DNA from: Streptococcus tangpeifui
GTDB lineage: Bacteria; Bacillota; Bacilli; Lactobacillales; Streptococcaceae
NCBI RefSeq assembly: GCF_011038795.1
Contig: NZ_JAAKDU010000009.1
Span: 17,367 to 81,366, forward strand
DNA length: 64,000 nt
Reading direction: 5' to 3'
Shown here: one piece after another, positions 28,256-36,456 of the stretch
How positions within the stretch are numbered: the first letter of the stretch is position 1
Layout: each line of letters opens with the position of its first letter
Translations under genes and position numbers: made by a program
Notes under the pieces: generated by a model
What the model was told of the DNA's origin: nothing
The model's database searches: none
The model's input: the letters and a program-made list of their open reading frames with translations, nothing else

Positions 28256-28426
28256 CTACCTCCAATTTTGCTTACGGAAGATTATATATAGAACTGTACC
28301 ATATCCTATAAATATAATAAACTCTATGATAGACCTCAGTTTAGAATACTCCCAATTTAGGTATAAAAATATCCCACAGAGTATCAAATAGCTTACATAA
28401 CAAAGCAGGAGAACTAAATTACGCAT
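28256..28426 (-). CDS. 56-residue two-helix membrane protein, putative immunity
   Basis: MRNLVLLLCYVSYLILCGIF begins helix one; helix two ends VLYIIFRKQNWR. It is a paralogue of the 55-residue protein at 26312-26479. It starts 3 bases after the 85-residue precursor stop (TAGCTTATG), so translation is probably coupled. Position after two precursors suggests immunity. Confidence 0.6.
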   Translation of the reverse strand: MRNLVLLLCYVSYLILCGIFLYLNWEYSKLRSIIEFIIFIGYGTVLYIIFRKQNWR

Positions 28427-28429
28427 AAG

Positions 28430-28687
28430 CTAATTACCCGATAAATATTGATATCCATCATAAATAAAATTAGCAGTTGTCAATACAGCAGTTGGAACTG
28501 TAAATAAAGCTGTTGGAGGAGCAGTGACCCCAGATACAGCAACAGCAAAATCAGCGGCCACGACATCCCACAAGTCATTTTGAAGGGTTTTTATGCTAGT
28601 TCCTCCTCTCAATTCAGCAAGGTAATCACACGGAGCTACCTGAAAATAATTACTGGCACTCGCATTTAATCCATTTGTATCTCTCAT
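28430..28687 (-). CDS. Bacteriocin precursor with double-glycine leader (85 aa)
   Basis: The leader (residues 1-29) ends YLAELRGG; it is less typical, with a Cys at 20. The predicted 56-residue mature peptide begins TSIKTLQNDLW, is Ala/Val/Thr-rich and ends DGYQYLSGN. It lies 10 bases after the 89-residue precursor in the same transcript. The two may form a two-peptide (class IIb) bacteriocin. AGAGG precedes the start. Confidence 0.65.
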   Translation of the reverse strand: MRDTNGLNASASNYFQVAPCDYLAELRGGTSIKTLQNDLWDVVAADFAVAVSGVTAPPTALFTVPTAVLTTANFIYDGYQYLSGN

Positions 28688-28697
28688 AACTTTACCT

Positions 28698-28967
28698 CTA
28701 ATTAATTAATTTTTTAATATTGTTATTCGTGTCTAGTTCATTCCATTCATTATAAGTATAGTAGGCCCCAATCGCAACGCCCACCAAAGCTAACGGTGGG
28801 CAAGCAGCTGCAACAGCATATGCGCCACCGTATACACCTAACGCTTTAATTCCATCTGCAATACCAGAATGCCAATCAACTTCGCCACCAGTTATTTCAG
28901 AAAGAGCAGTAATATCTGCTATCCCAAAGTTTTCAAAAGCCATTGAGTCCAAAGCTAATGTGTTCAT
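28698..28967 (-). CDS. Bacteriocin precursor with double-glycine leader (89 aa)
   Basis: Leader residues 1-28 (MNTLALDSMAFENFGIADIT, ending EITGG) are followed by a 61-residue mature peptide starting EVDWHSG. GxxxG motifs GIADG and GVAIG and an aromatic YYTYNEWNE segment suit a class IIb peptide. AAAGGAG precedes the ATG, and a good promoter lies 32 bases upstream. It is the first gene of the island. Confidence 0.78.
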   Translation of the reverse strand: MNTLALDSMAFENFGIADITALSEITGGEVDWHSGIADGIKALGVYGGAYAVAAACPPLALVGVAIGAYYTYNEWNELDTNNNIKKLIN

Positions 28968-28998
28968 AACAATTCTCCTTTAAAAAAATTATGCGATT

Positions 28999-29027
28999 AT
29001 TGTAACGCTTAAAATTTACTTATGCAA
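28999..29027 (-). promoter_or_regulatory. Main promoter of the bacteriocin island
   Basis: On the minus strand TTGCAT (29027-29022) and TACAAT (29004-28999) are 17 bases apart. I found no clear ComE/BlpR-type direct repeat upstream. The 29028-29327 stretch shows no gene. Confidence 0.6.
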
Positions 29028-29327
29028 GGGGAATCAGGAGGATTTTGTAATATCTAACATAAATAGTAATAAATGGAAAAATAAAGGCAATTTTTCTGAT
29101 AGTTATCATAAAGCGAAAAATCAGTGGTTTGAGCAGTGATTTGGCTAAAACTAGCTCGTTTGCAGAGATCTAGAAATTAACTCCATAATTTCTGTAGTTA
29201 GGAACCCTACTATGAAAATCATGGAGCTTTTGAGTCCTCTATCTATACGTCAAGGCCCTGTCTATCTTTGTTTTTCCTTAGATATTAGAATTAGCAGTAC
29301 AGTTTATAAGATGACTGGTATATACCA

Positions 29328-29356
29328 TTTACAAACTATCATAAAAGCACTATAAT
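29328..29356 (+). promoter_or_regulatory. nagA promoter
   Basis: TTTACA (29328-29333), 17-base spacer, TATAAT (29351-29356), 41 bases before the start codon. Confidence 0.65.
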
Positions 29357-29396
29357 AAAAGAAAGAAAAACTCGTTGGAAGAGAGGAATAACAATA

Positions 29397-30545
29397 ATGG
29401 CAACCTACCTTAAGGCAGATCGTTTTTATTATGCTCATGAGACTAAGCCAGCTGGCTATCTTGAGTTGGTTGATGGCCGCTTTGGCCAGTGGACAGAGAA
29501 TATGCCAAGTGCTGCTCAAGTTTTAGATTATACAGGGTATCAGATTGCGCCAGGATTAGTAGATACCCATATCCACGGTTATGCCGGTCATGATGTCATG
29601 GATAATTCTGCGGATGGTCTTCGCAGTATCAGTCAGCACTTGCCAGAAGCTGGGGTGACTTCTTTTTTACCGACGACTTTGACAGCTAGCAGTCAGCAGC
29701 TGGAAGATATCTGCGCGACTATCGCTGATGTATCGGGGTCTGAGACAGGTGCTAAGATTCAAGGAATCTACTTCGAGGGCCCCTATTTCACAGAGAAATA
29801 TAAGGGAGCGCAAAATCCTTCCTATATGCGCAATCCTAGTTTTGAGGAGCTGGAGCACTGGCAAAAGGCAGCTAAGGGGCTCCTGCGTAAAATCGGCTTA
29901 GCGCCTGAACGTGAAGGAACGGTTGAGTTTATCCGCAAAGCTACAGCTTCTGGGGTCATTGTTGCTCTGGGGCATTCTGATGCCAGCTATGAGGATGCTG
30001 CACAAGCCGTGCAAGCAGGTGCTAGTGTCTGGGTGCACGCCTACAATGGCATGAGTGGGCTGAACCATCGCGAGCCCGGCATGGTGGGTGCTGTTTATAA
30101 TCTTGGGAATACCTATGCTGAGCTCATCTGCGATGGCTATCATGTGTCACCAGTGGCTTGTCAAATCCTCCTCAAGCAAAAGGGAACAGAGCACGTGGCC
30201 ATGATTACCGATTGTATGTCAGCGGGAGGCCAGCCAGAAGGCGATTATATGCTAGGTGAACTCCCAGTTGTGGTTAAAGGAAAGACTGTTCGTCTTAAGG
30301 ATGGGGGTAACTTGGCAGGGTCTATTCTCAAGCTTAAAGACGGACTCAAAAATGTAGTGGATTGGGGCATTGCCACTCCTGAAGAAGCAGTTCACATGGC
30401 AACTTACGTTCCAGCTAAATCCGTTGGTCTGGAAGAACGATGCGGTCAGATCAAGCTTGACCTGCCAGCTGATTTTGTCGTTCTCAAAGATGATATGAGT
30501 CTAGTGGCGACTTATATCAATGGAGAAAAGGTTTGGGGCGAATAG
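29397..30545 (+). CDS. nagA: N-acetylglucosamine-6-phosphate deacetylase
   Basis: This 382-residue amidohydrolase converts GlcNAc-6-P to GlcN-6-P in amino-sugar use and wall recycling. Metal-binding HIHGYAGHD (about residues 58-66), the GIYFEGPY segment, GHSDAS and HAYNGMSG motifs follow in family order. GAGAGGAATAACAAT precedes the ATG. It is monocistronic, with promoter and terminator. Confidence 0.95.
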   Translation: MATYLKADRFYYAHETKPAGYLELVDGRFGQWTENMPSAAQVLDYTGYQIAPGLVDTHIHGYAGHDVMDNSADGLRSISQHLPEAGVTSFLPTTLTASSQQLEDICATIADVSGSETGAKIQGIYFEGPYFTEKYKGAQNPSYMRNPSFEELEHWQKAAKGLLRKIGLAPEREGTVEFIRKATASGVIVALGHSDASYEDAAQAVQAGASVWVHAYNGMSGLNHREPGMVGAVYNLGNTYAELICDGYHVSPVACQILLKQKGTEHVAMITDCMSAGGQPEGDYMLGELPVVVKGKTVRLKDGGNLAGSILKLKDGLKNVVDWGIATPEEAVHMATYVPAKSVGLEERCGQIKLDLPADFVVLKDDMSLVATYINGEKVWGE

Positions 30546-30587
30546 GTGGATCGACTATCTTTTAATTTTTGGCACTCACCCCATAAT

Positions 30588-30618
30588 GCTGGTAGCAGAT
30601 TTTTGCACCAGCTTTTTT
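30588..30618 (+). terminator. nagA terminator
   Basis: GCTGGT (30588-30593) and ACCAGC (30607-30612) pair across an AGCAGATTTTTGC loop and run into six T residues. Confidence 0.75.
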
Positions 30619-30776
30619 CTTTTGCTAAAATATGTAGCAAGAAAGCGGTTTAGGTTAGAGCAATAGGAGCTGTATTTAAAGGAATTAATGTGGTTACTTT
30701 TGGTCCGATCCCGATACACTCTTAATGGTGCTCCCTCCACCCTTTTGGTTGTTAAATCATTTACCTAAATTGATAG

Positions 30777-31910
<1,134 letters not shown>

Positions 31911-31933
31911 GATATCACTGACTTACTCGAACT

Positions 31934-32182
31934 GAGAGTGGGACAAAAATCAGTAAATCGTGATAAAATCACGACTTTGATTTTCTTCGCTCTCCCATTT
32001 TAAGGCTCAGGTAGAAATCCTCCACTGGAGCATTTCAATTCCACCTCCGCACAGTTGATTAGGTTGGCCGCTATCCTTTGCTACGAAAGGGATAATGACT
32101 GCCAATCAACCACTGCGTCAATCTAGTAAATCTAGAACAATGCTAACGAGTCTGGACTTTTGTCCCAGACTCATTCTCCTAC
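31934..32182. repeat. Family-1 repeat with imperfect terminal inverted repeats
   Basis: The element begins GAGTGGGACAAAA and ends TTTTGTCCCAGACTC, an imperfect inverted terminal pair. Inside are ACCTCCGCACAGTTGATTAG and CAATCAACCACTGCGTCAA motifs shared with 44.0-44.3 kb. It has no coding capacity and may be a MITE-like element. Confidence 0.6.
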
Positions 32183-32254
32183 GAGAATTTCTATGGAAAT
32201 TCTCTATATCACTTACTAATCCTAAACGTTCAGTATTATCGACTGAAAGTTTAG

Positions 32255-32360
32255 ATGGTGCCAAGCCGTTAAACACTTCAAAGAAAATAGGGAGCCTGAC
32301 GTAGAATCATTAAAGATTCAAGGAAGGCGAGTCTTTTTTAACAGGAGTGTAGGCGTGTTC
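32255..32360 (-). repeat. Inverted, internally deleted copy of repeat family 2
   Basis: The reverse complement reads CGCCTACACTCCTGT, AAAAAAGACTC, CCTTCCT, then jumps to GTTTAACGGCTTGG. It thus matches both ends of the 199-bp repeats at 44772 and 45111 but lacks their middle. The remaining DNA to 32498 shows no gene. Confidence 0.6.
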
Positions 32361-32498
32361 AATTAAACCAAGGCTTGTTATTTAAGTGTTTTGCTCTTGA
32401 TAACAAAGGCCAATAACTCTCAACTAGTGTCGCAATGACAGACAGCAGTGCCTTAGCTAGCTAAGTGCATTCTAGTTATCAAATATTTACTTAAACCT

Positions 32499-33356
32499 AT
32501 GAAAAATCTAGAATTAATTTCAAGCAACCGTTCATTTGGCGGTCAACATCAACGCTATACGCATTTGTCAACCAGTACCAAGACGCAGATGACCTTTGCC
32601 ATCTACCTGCCACCTCAAGTAGAAGAAGGAAAAAAGGTCCCTGTTCTTTATTTCTTATCAGGTTTGACTTGTACAGATGAAAATTTCTCGACCAAGGCAG
32701 GCGCTCAGCGATGGGCCGCTAAGTATGGCCTAGTACTCGTTATGCCAGATACTTCACCGCGCGGTGAAGGTGTAGCAGATGCAGAGAGTTATGATCTGGG
32801 GCAAGGAGCAGGCTTTTATGTCAATGCCACTCAGGAACCTTGGGCTAAGCATTATCGCATGTATGATTATGTGGTAGAGGAGTTGCCTGATTTGATCGAG
32901 GCCAATTTCCCAGTGACTGATCAGCGTTCGATTTTTGGACACAGTATGGGTGGTCATGGGGCTCTTCAGATTGGTCTCAAAAATCCTGAGCGTTATGCGG
33001 CTATATCAGCCTTTGCTCCTATCGTTAATCTTATGGAGGTCCCTTGGGGGCAGAAGGCTTTCACCGCCTATCTCGGTAAGGATAAGAAAGCTTGGGAAGT
33101 CTATGACAGCACCCGGCTGCTGGCTCAGGTGGATCCTGATAAGTGCTTGCCGATCTTAATTGATCAGGGACTGGCAGATGGCTTTTATTCTGAGCAGCTC
33201 CAGCCTGAGCGTTTTGAAACAGTGGCTAAGGAGCGTCAGCTTCCTGTCACTCTTAATCTGCATGCCGGTTACGACCATAGCTATTACTTTATTGCCAGCT
33301 TTGTGGAGCAGCACCTTGCTTTTCATGCCAAGCATTTGGGGTTAATGGAGGATTAG
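32499..33356 (+). CDS. fghA: S-formylglutathione hydrolase
   Basis: This 285-residue alpha/beta hydrolase (esterase D family) releases formate and glutathione from S-formylglutathione, the step after AdhC. Ser149 is the nucleophile in GHSMGGHGAL; the acid is in DQGLADGF near 225 and the His in AGYDHSYYF near 262. No Shine-Dalgarno sequence lies in the 20 bases before the ATG. The upstream DNA is repeat-derived, so the original leader may have been lost. Confidence 0.92.
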   Translation: MKNLELISSNRSFGGQHQRYTHLSTSTKTQMTFAIYLPPQVEEGKKVPVLYFLSGLTCTDENFSTKAGAQRWAAKYGLVLVMPDTSPRGEGVADAESYDLGQGAGFYVNATQEPWAKHYRMYDYVVEELPDLIEANFPVTDQRSIFGHSMGGHGALQIGLKNPERYAAISAFAPIVNLMEVPWGQKAFTAYLGKDKKAWEVYDSTRLLAQVDPDKCLPILIDQGLADGFYSEQLQPERFETVAKERQLPVTLNLHAGYDHSYYFIASFVEQHLAFHAKHLGLMED

Positions 33357-33400
33357 TCTTTGAGCAATGAGAGATTTTAGAACAATCGTGTAATTTTTAG

Positions 33401-33426
33401 AGAGCAGTTTGGACTGCTCTTTTTTG
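33401..33426 (+). terminator. fghA terminator
   Basis: AGAGCAGT and ACTGCTCT pair perfectly over four bases and run into six T residues. Confidence 0.85.
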
Positions 33427-33482
33427 TTGCTGTCTAATAATTCTACCGTGTCAAAATATAACATGAAATGCTAGTTATCAAA

Positions 33483-33760
33483 AGGTGGGATCAACCTAAA
33501 AATTGAAGATCTTGTTTCTTATCACTCCCTAATTTTAAGGTGGTAACCTAAAACAGTCTCTCTTCCAGAACGTTTCACTCCTATCCTCGCATATTTGACT
33601 TTGCGGCCACAGGGGAGCTAGCCAGTAGTGGTTCATTGGTGCTAAGCACCTCATAACTGTGCAGGAGCAAGACCAAGTTGGCCTAGCCAACAAGTGTTGC
33701 TTCCGATCACTGCGCTAAGGGCTTACTCCAAAACAGGAATACTGGATGAGTTTTAGCTCA
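33483..33760. repeat. Family-1 repeat copy between fghA and the MarR operon
   Basis: It shares AAAAATTGAAGAT, TTTTAAGGTGG, AGTGGTTCATTGGTGCTAA and GGATGAGTTTTAGC with the copies at 44.1, 48.2 and 55.7 kb. Non-coding. Confidence 0.55.
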
Positions 33761-33765
33761 GCCTC

Positions 33766-33796
33766 TTGACTAATATTGTAAGTTAACTTATAATAT
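33766..33796 (+). promoter_or_regulatory. Promoter with an embedded MarR-type palindromic operator
   Basis: TTGACT (33766-33771) and TATAAT (33789-33794) have a 17-base spacer. Positions 33773-33796 form a 24-base palindrome with 22 matched positions, centred on GTTAAC. It covers the spacer and -10, so a bound dimer would block RNA polymerase. The MarR gene of the same operon is the obvious ligand. Confidence 0.7.
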
Positions 33797-33823
33797 AAAA
33801 ACTTATGAAAAGGAGGAGTTTTT

Positions 33824-34240
33824 ATGAAATTTTCTTTTGAATTGGCTGTCAATGCTAAAAAAGAGGATGCTTGGGTCTACTATTCTCAAGTTGATCAGTG
33901 GTTTGTCTGGGAGGGTGATTTGGAACAGATTGCTTTGGACGGTGCTTTCACTACAGGACAAAAAGGGAAAATGAAGCTGGAAGGCATGCCTGAACTTGCG
34001 TTCACTTTGGTTGAGGTGCGTGAAAATCAGTGTTTTTCTGATGTAACAGCAACGCCTTTTGGCAACGTTCTCTTTGAGCATGAGATACTTGAAAATCCTG
34101 CTGGTGGCATTAGCCTGAGACATTCCGTTTCTTTGACAGATGGTGATATGACAGAAGACGCTTTGGCCTTTTTGAAACAGATTTTTGACGATGTGCCAGA
34201 AAGCGTTGAAAAATTGAAACAGACTTTGGAGACAGCATGA
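33824..34240 (+). CDS. SRPBCC/START-like domain protein
   Basis: This 138-residue protein looks like a single SRPBCC (polyketide cyclase/START-like) domain: N-terminal strand [20 protein letters not shown], a WFVWEGD segment and a long C-terminal helix. Such domains bind hydrophobic ligands. It is first in a three-gene operon and overlaps the MarR gene by 4 bases. An AAAAGGAGGAG ribosome site precedes it. The ligand is unknown, but it may act on what MarR senses. Confidence 0.65.
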   Translation: MKFSFELAVNAKKEDAWVYYSQVDQWFVWEGDLEQIALDGAFTTGQKGKMKLEGMPELAFTLVEVRENQCFSDVTATPFGNVLFEHEILENPAGGISLRHSVSLTDGDMTEDALAFLKQIFDDVPESVEKLKQTLETA

Positions 34241-34695
34241 CAACGGTTTTTCATTCCCAGTATGCGGACAACCACCAGGAATCGACGGGTCTTTTATTTG
34301 CTCGGGTCTACAATGCCTGGCATAGCCGAGTAAAAAAAGCTTTGCAAGAAGTTGAACTGACGCATCCACAGTTCATTATTCTGACGAGTTTAGGGGCTCT
34401 GGAGATGAAACAGGATTGGATTACTCAGGTCAATTTAGCCGCTTTTTCGGATATGGATGTGATGACGGTCTCTCAGGTTCTCAAGCTCTTGCTAAAAAAA
34501 GGCTTAGTTGAGCGGCGGGAGCATCCGCAGGACAGCCGGGCAAAAGTTGTCTTTCTGACTGATGCAGGCAGAGAACGCATGAATCAGGCTTTGCCTCTCG
34601 TTGAGGCAATCGATCGCTCTTACTTTGGTCAGTTGGACAATCAGCTAGCGGACTTCAATCAGCTTTTAATAAAACTGGAGGAAAGAGATGGTTAA
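34237..34695 (+). CDS. MarR-family transcriptional regulator
   Basis: This 152-residue protein has the MarR winged helix: recognition region [20 protein letters not shown] and wing [20 protein letters not shown]. MarR dimers usually repress their own operon and release on binding a small aromatic or oxidant. The palindrome in the operon promoter fits. It overlaps both neighbours, so expression is coupled. Confidence 0.85.
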   Translation: MTTVFHSQYADNHQESTGLLFARVYNAWHSRVKKALQEVELTHPQFIILTSLGALEMKQDWITQVNLAAFSDMDVMTVSQVLKLLLKKGLVERREHPQDSRAKVVFLTDAGRERMNQALPLVEAIDRSYFGQLDNQLADFNQLLIKLEERDG

Positions 34696-35104
34696 ATTTT
34701 GGGTCGGAGTGGTTTCGGGAAACCATGTCCAACGCGGTGTTGAAGGTGAATTTTGTCAAGTTTGTCATGGCAAAGGCGGTCCCTTGAAACGCATGAAAAA
34801 AGGAGACTATCTGCTTTATTATAGTCCCAAGGTGGCGCTGGATTCTGATCAAAAGTTGCAGGCTTTCACAGCTGTGGGTAAAATGAAGGATGACAGGGTT
34901 TATCAATTTGAAATGGCACCGGACTTTATCCCTTTCAGGCGGGATGTTGAGTATTATAGGTCTATTCGTCCCTGCCCAATTGAAGTGGCAAGGCAGCATC
35001 CAGACTGGAAAGCTTATGCCAGTCAGTTGCGCTACGGGCATTTTGAAGTCAGTCGAGATTTCTTTATGTATATTTTTGAGTGGATGAAGGTTGATGCTAC
35101 CTAG
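34688..35104 (+). CDS. EVE-domain (PUA-like) protein
   Basis: This 138-residue protein starts [20 protein letters not shown] and has the EVE-domain features: KKGDYLLYYSP, FTAVGKM, PFRRDVEY and a C-terminal YGHFEVSRDFFMYIFEWM. EVE domains bind modified bases in nucleic acids. Its role with MarR and a START-like protein is unclear. Overlaps MarR by 8 bases. Confidence 0.75.
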   Translation: MVKFWVGVVSGNHVQRGVEGEFCQVCHGKGGPLKRMKKGDYLLYYSPKVALDSDQKLQAFTAVGKMKDDRVYQFEMAPDFIPFRRDVEYYRSIRPCPIEVARQHPDWKAYASQLRYGHFEVSRDFFMYIFEWMKVDAT

Positions 35105-35130
35105 ACAGTTTGATGATTTTTTGCTATAAT
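35102..35130 (+). promoter_or_regulatory. Promoter of the glyQS T-box leader
   Basis: TAGACA (35102-35107) overlaps the upstream stop codon region; 17 bases later is TATAAT (35125-35130). Confidence 0.7.
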
Positions 35131-35136
35131 ACTCGT

Positions 35137-35325
35137 CAAGAAAGAGGGGCTTATAGGCATTTCTCAAGCGAGCTCAGGATAGTGAAAGCTGGGTGTGGTG
35201 CGATAAGCAACTGGCGCTTTCTGTAACAATCTATATAAAAATGAAGTAATAAATTAGGGTGGAACCGCGTTTTGACGCCCCTATGTCAGCTGACATGGGA
35301 GTGGAGAGCGTGGTTCTTTTTGTAG
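35137..35325 (+). promoter_or_regulatory. T-box riboswitch (glycyl-tRNA synthetase leader)
   Basis: The conserved T-box TGGAACCGCG is at 35260-35269. GAACCGCG (35262-35269) can pair with CGTGGTTC near 35309-35316 to form a terminator ending in a T run. The alternative antiterminator uses the T-box with the uncharged tRNA. An inner hairpin (ATGTCAG/CTGACAT) sits in the terminator loop. A stem I region fills 35140-35230. Position before glyQS implies tRNA-Gly sensing; I did not fix the specifier codon. Confidence 0.9.
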
Positions 35326-35364
35326 CCTAGCTTTGCTATTTATAGAGGAAAAAGGAGGACAGCA

Positions 35365-35430
35365 ATGTCAAAAAAACTAACCTTCCGCTTCGTCAAAGGT
35401 GCTAGTGCTCCTAAAGGAGCGAGCACCTAA
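35365..35430 (+). CDS. Upstream ORF: orphaned duplicate of the glyQ start
   Basis: AGGAGGACAGCA precedes an ATG whose product starts MSKKLTF, identical to the glyQ N-terminus, but then diverges to RFVKGASAPKGAST and stops (21 codons). The real glyQ start repeats the same motif 175 bases later. It is probably the original start, displaced by inserted DNA. It could now act as a translated leader peptide. Confidence 0.5.
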   Translation: MSKKLTFRFVKGASAPKGAST

Positions 35431-35520
35431 CGGCAATCCCTATGAGGATTGCCTAGACGCTGCACTAGATTTTTCAAGTTAAAATATGGTTTACTTGAAA
35501 AATCGTCGCAAAACATACTT
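35384..35520. repeat. Three-hairpin insert between the T-box and glyQ
   Basis: Three stems occur in series: GGTGCT..GCTCC/GGAGC..AGCACC, GGCAATCC/GGATTGCC, and GATTTTTCAAGT/ACTTGAAAAATC. The insert is bounded by the two glyQ-like start motifs. It resembles other intergenic hairpin repeats of this genome. Confidence 0.5.
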
Positions 35521-35539
35521 ATTAAAAAAGGGAGAACCA

Positions 35540-36454
35540 ATGAGTAAAAAACTAACTTTTCAAGAAATTATCTTGACTTTACAACAATACTGGAATGATC
35601 AGGGTTGTATGCTGATGCAGGCTTATGATAATGAGAAGGGGGCGGGGACGATGAGTCCTTACACCTTCCTGCGGGCCATCGGTCCTGAGCCATGGAATGC
35701 GGCTTATGTGGAGCCCAGTCGTCGTCCAGCTGATGGGCGCTATGGAGAAAATCCTAATCGCCTTTACCAGCATCATCAATTCCAAGTGGTCATGAAACCA
35801 TCGCCAAGCAATATTCAAGAGCTTTACCTTGAGTCTTTGGAAAAACTGGGGATCAACCCATTAGAGCACGATATTCGTTTTGTCGAAGATAACTGGGAAA
35901 ATCCGTCCACGGGTTCTGCTGGACTTGGTTGGGAAGTTTGGCTGGACGGTATGGAAATCACTCAGTTTACGTATTTCCAACAAGTTGGTGGCTTGGCGAC
36001 AAGTCCAGTAACGGCTGAGGTCACCTACGGTTTAGAACGCTTGGCTTCCTATATTCAAGAAGTTGATTCTGTTTACGATATTGAGTGGGCACCGGGTGTT
36101 AAGTACGGTGAAATCTTCAAACAGCCTGAGTACGAGCATTCCAAATACAGCTTTGAAATCTCAGATCAAGATATGCTCCTTGAAAACTTTGACAAGTTTG
36201 AAAAGGAAGCCGGTCGGGCTTTGGAAGAAGGTTTGGTTCACCCAGCCTACGATTACGTTCTCAAATGTTCCCATACCTTCAACTTGCTGGATGCGCGTGG
36301 TGCTGTCTCTGTTACCGAGCGTGCTGGCTATATAGCCCGTATCCGTAATCTTGCCCGCCTTGTCGCTAAGACTTTTGTAGCTGAGCGTAAAAAATTGGGT
36401 TACCCACTTTTGGACGAAGAAACACGGGCAGAATTACTCAAAGAGGAGGCAGAG
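35540..36454 (+). CDS. glyQ: Glycine-tRNA ligase alpha subunit
   Basis: About 304-residue catalytic subunit of the alpha2beta2 glycyl-tRNA synthetase. The start [18 protein letters not shown] at 35540 follows GGGAGA and matches streptococcal GlyQ; the open frame extends upstream to 35486 without support. Motifs include [19 protein letters not shown] and [20 protein letters not shown]. The stop TAA ends at 36457, sharing one base with the glyS ATG. Regulated by the T-box. Confidence 0.95.
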
Positions 36455-36456
36455 TA

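Noticed and set aside
32095..32304. 69-codon plus-strand frame between adhC and fghA
   Set aside because: It lies wholly in repeat-derived DNA, with no ribosome site or coherent protein.
33803..34369. 188-codon minus-strand frame over the START-like gene and its promoter
   Set aside because: It covers real overlapping genes with clear families and ribosome sites, and its own product looks compositionally random.
34655..35167. 170-codon minus-strand frame over the EVE gene and T-box promoter
   Set aside because: Antisense to a coherent domain, and it would run through the glyQS promoter.
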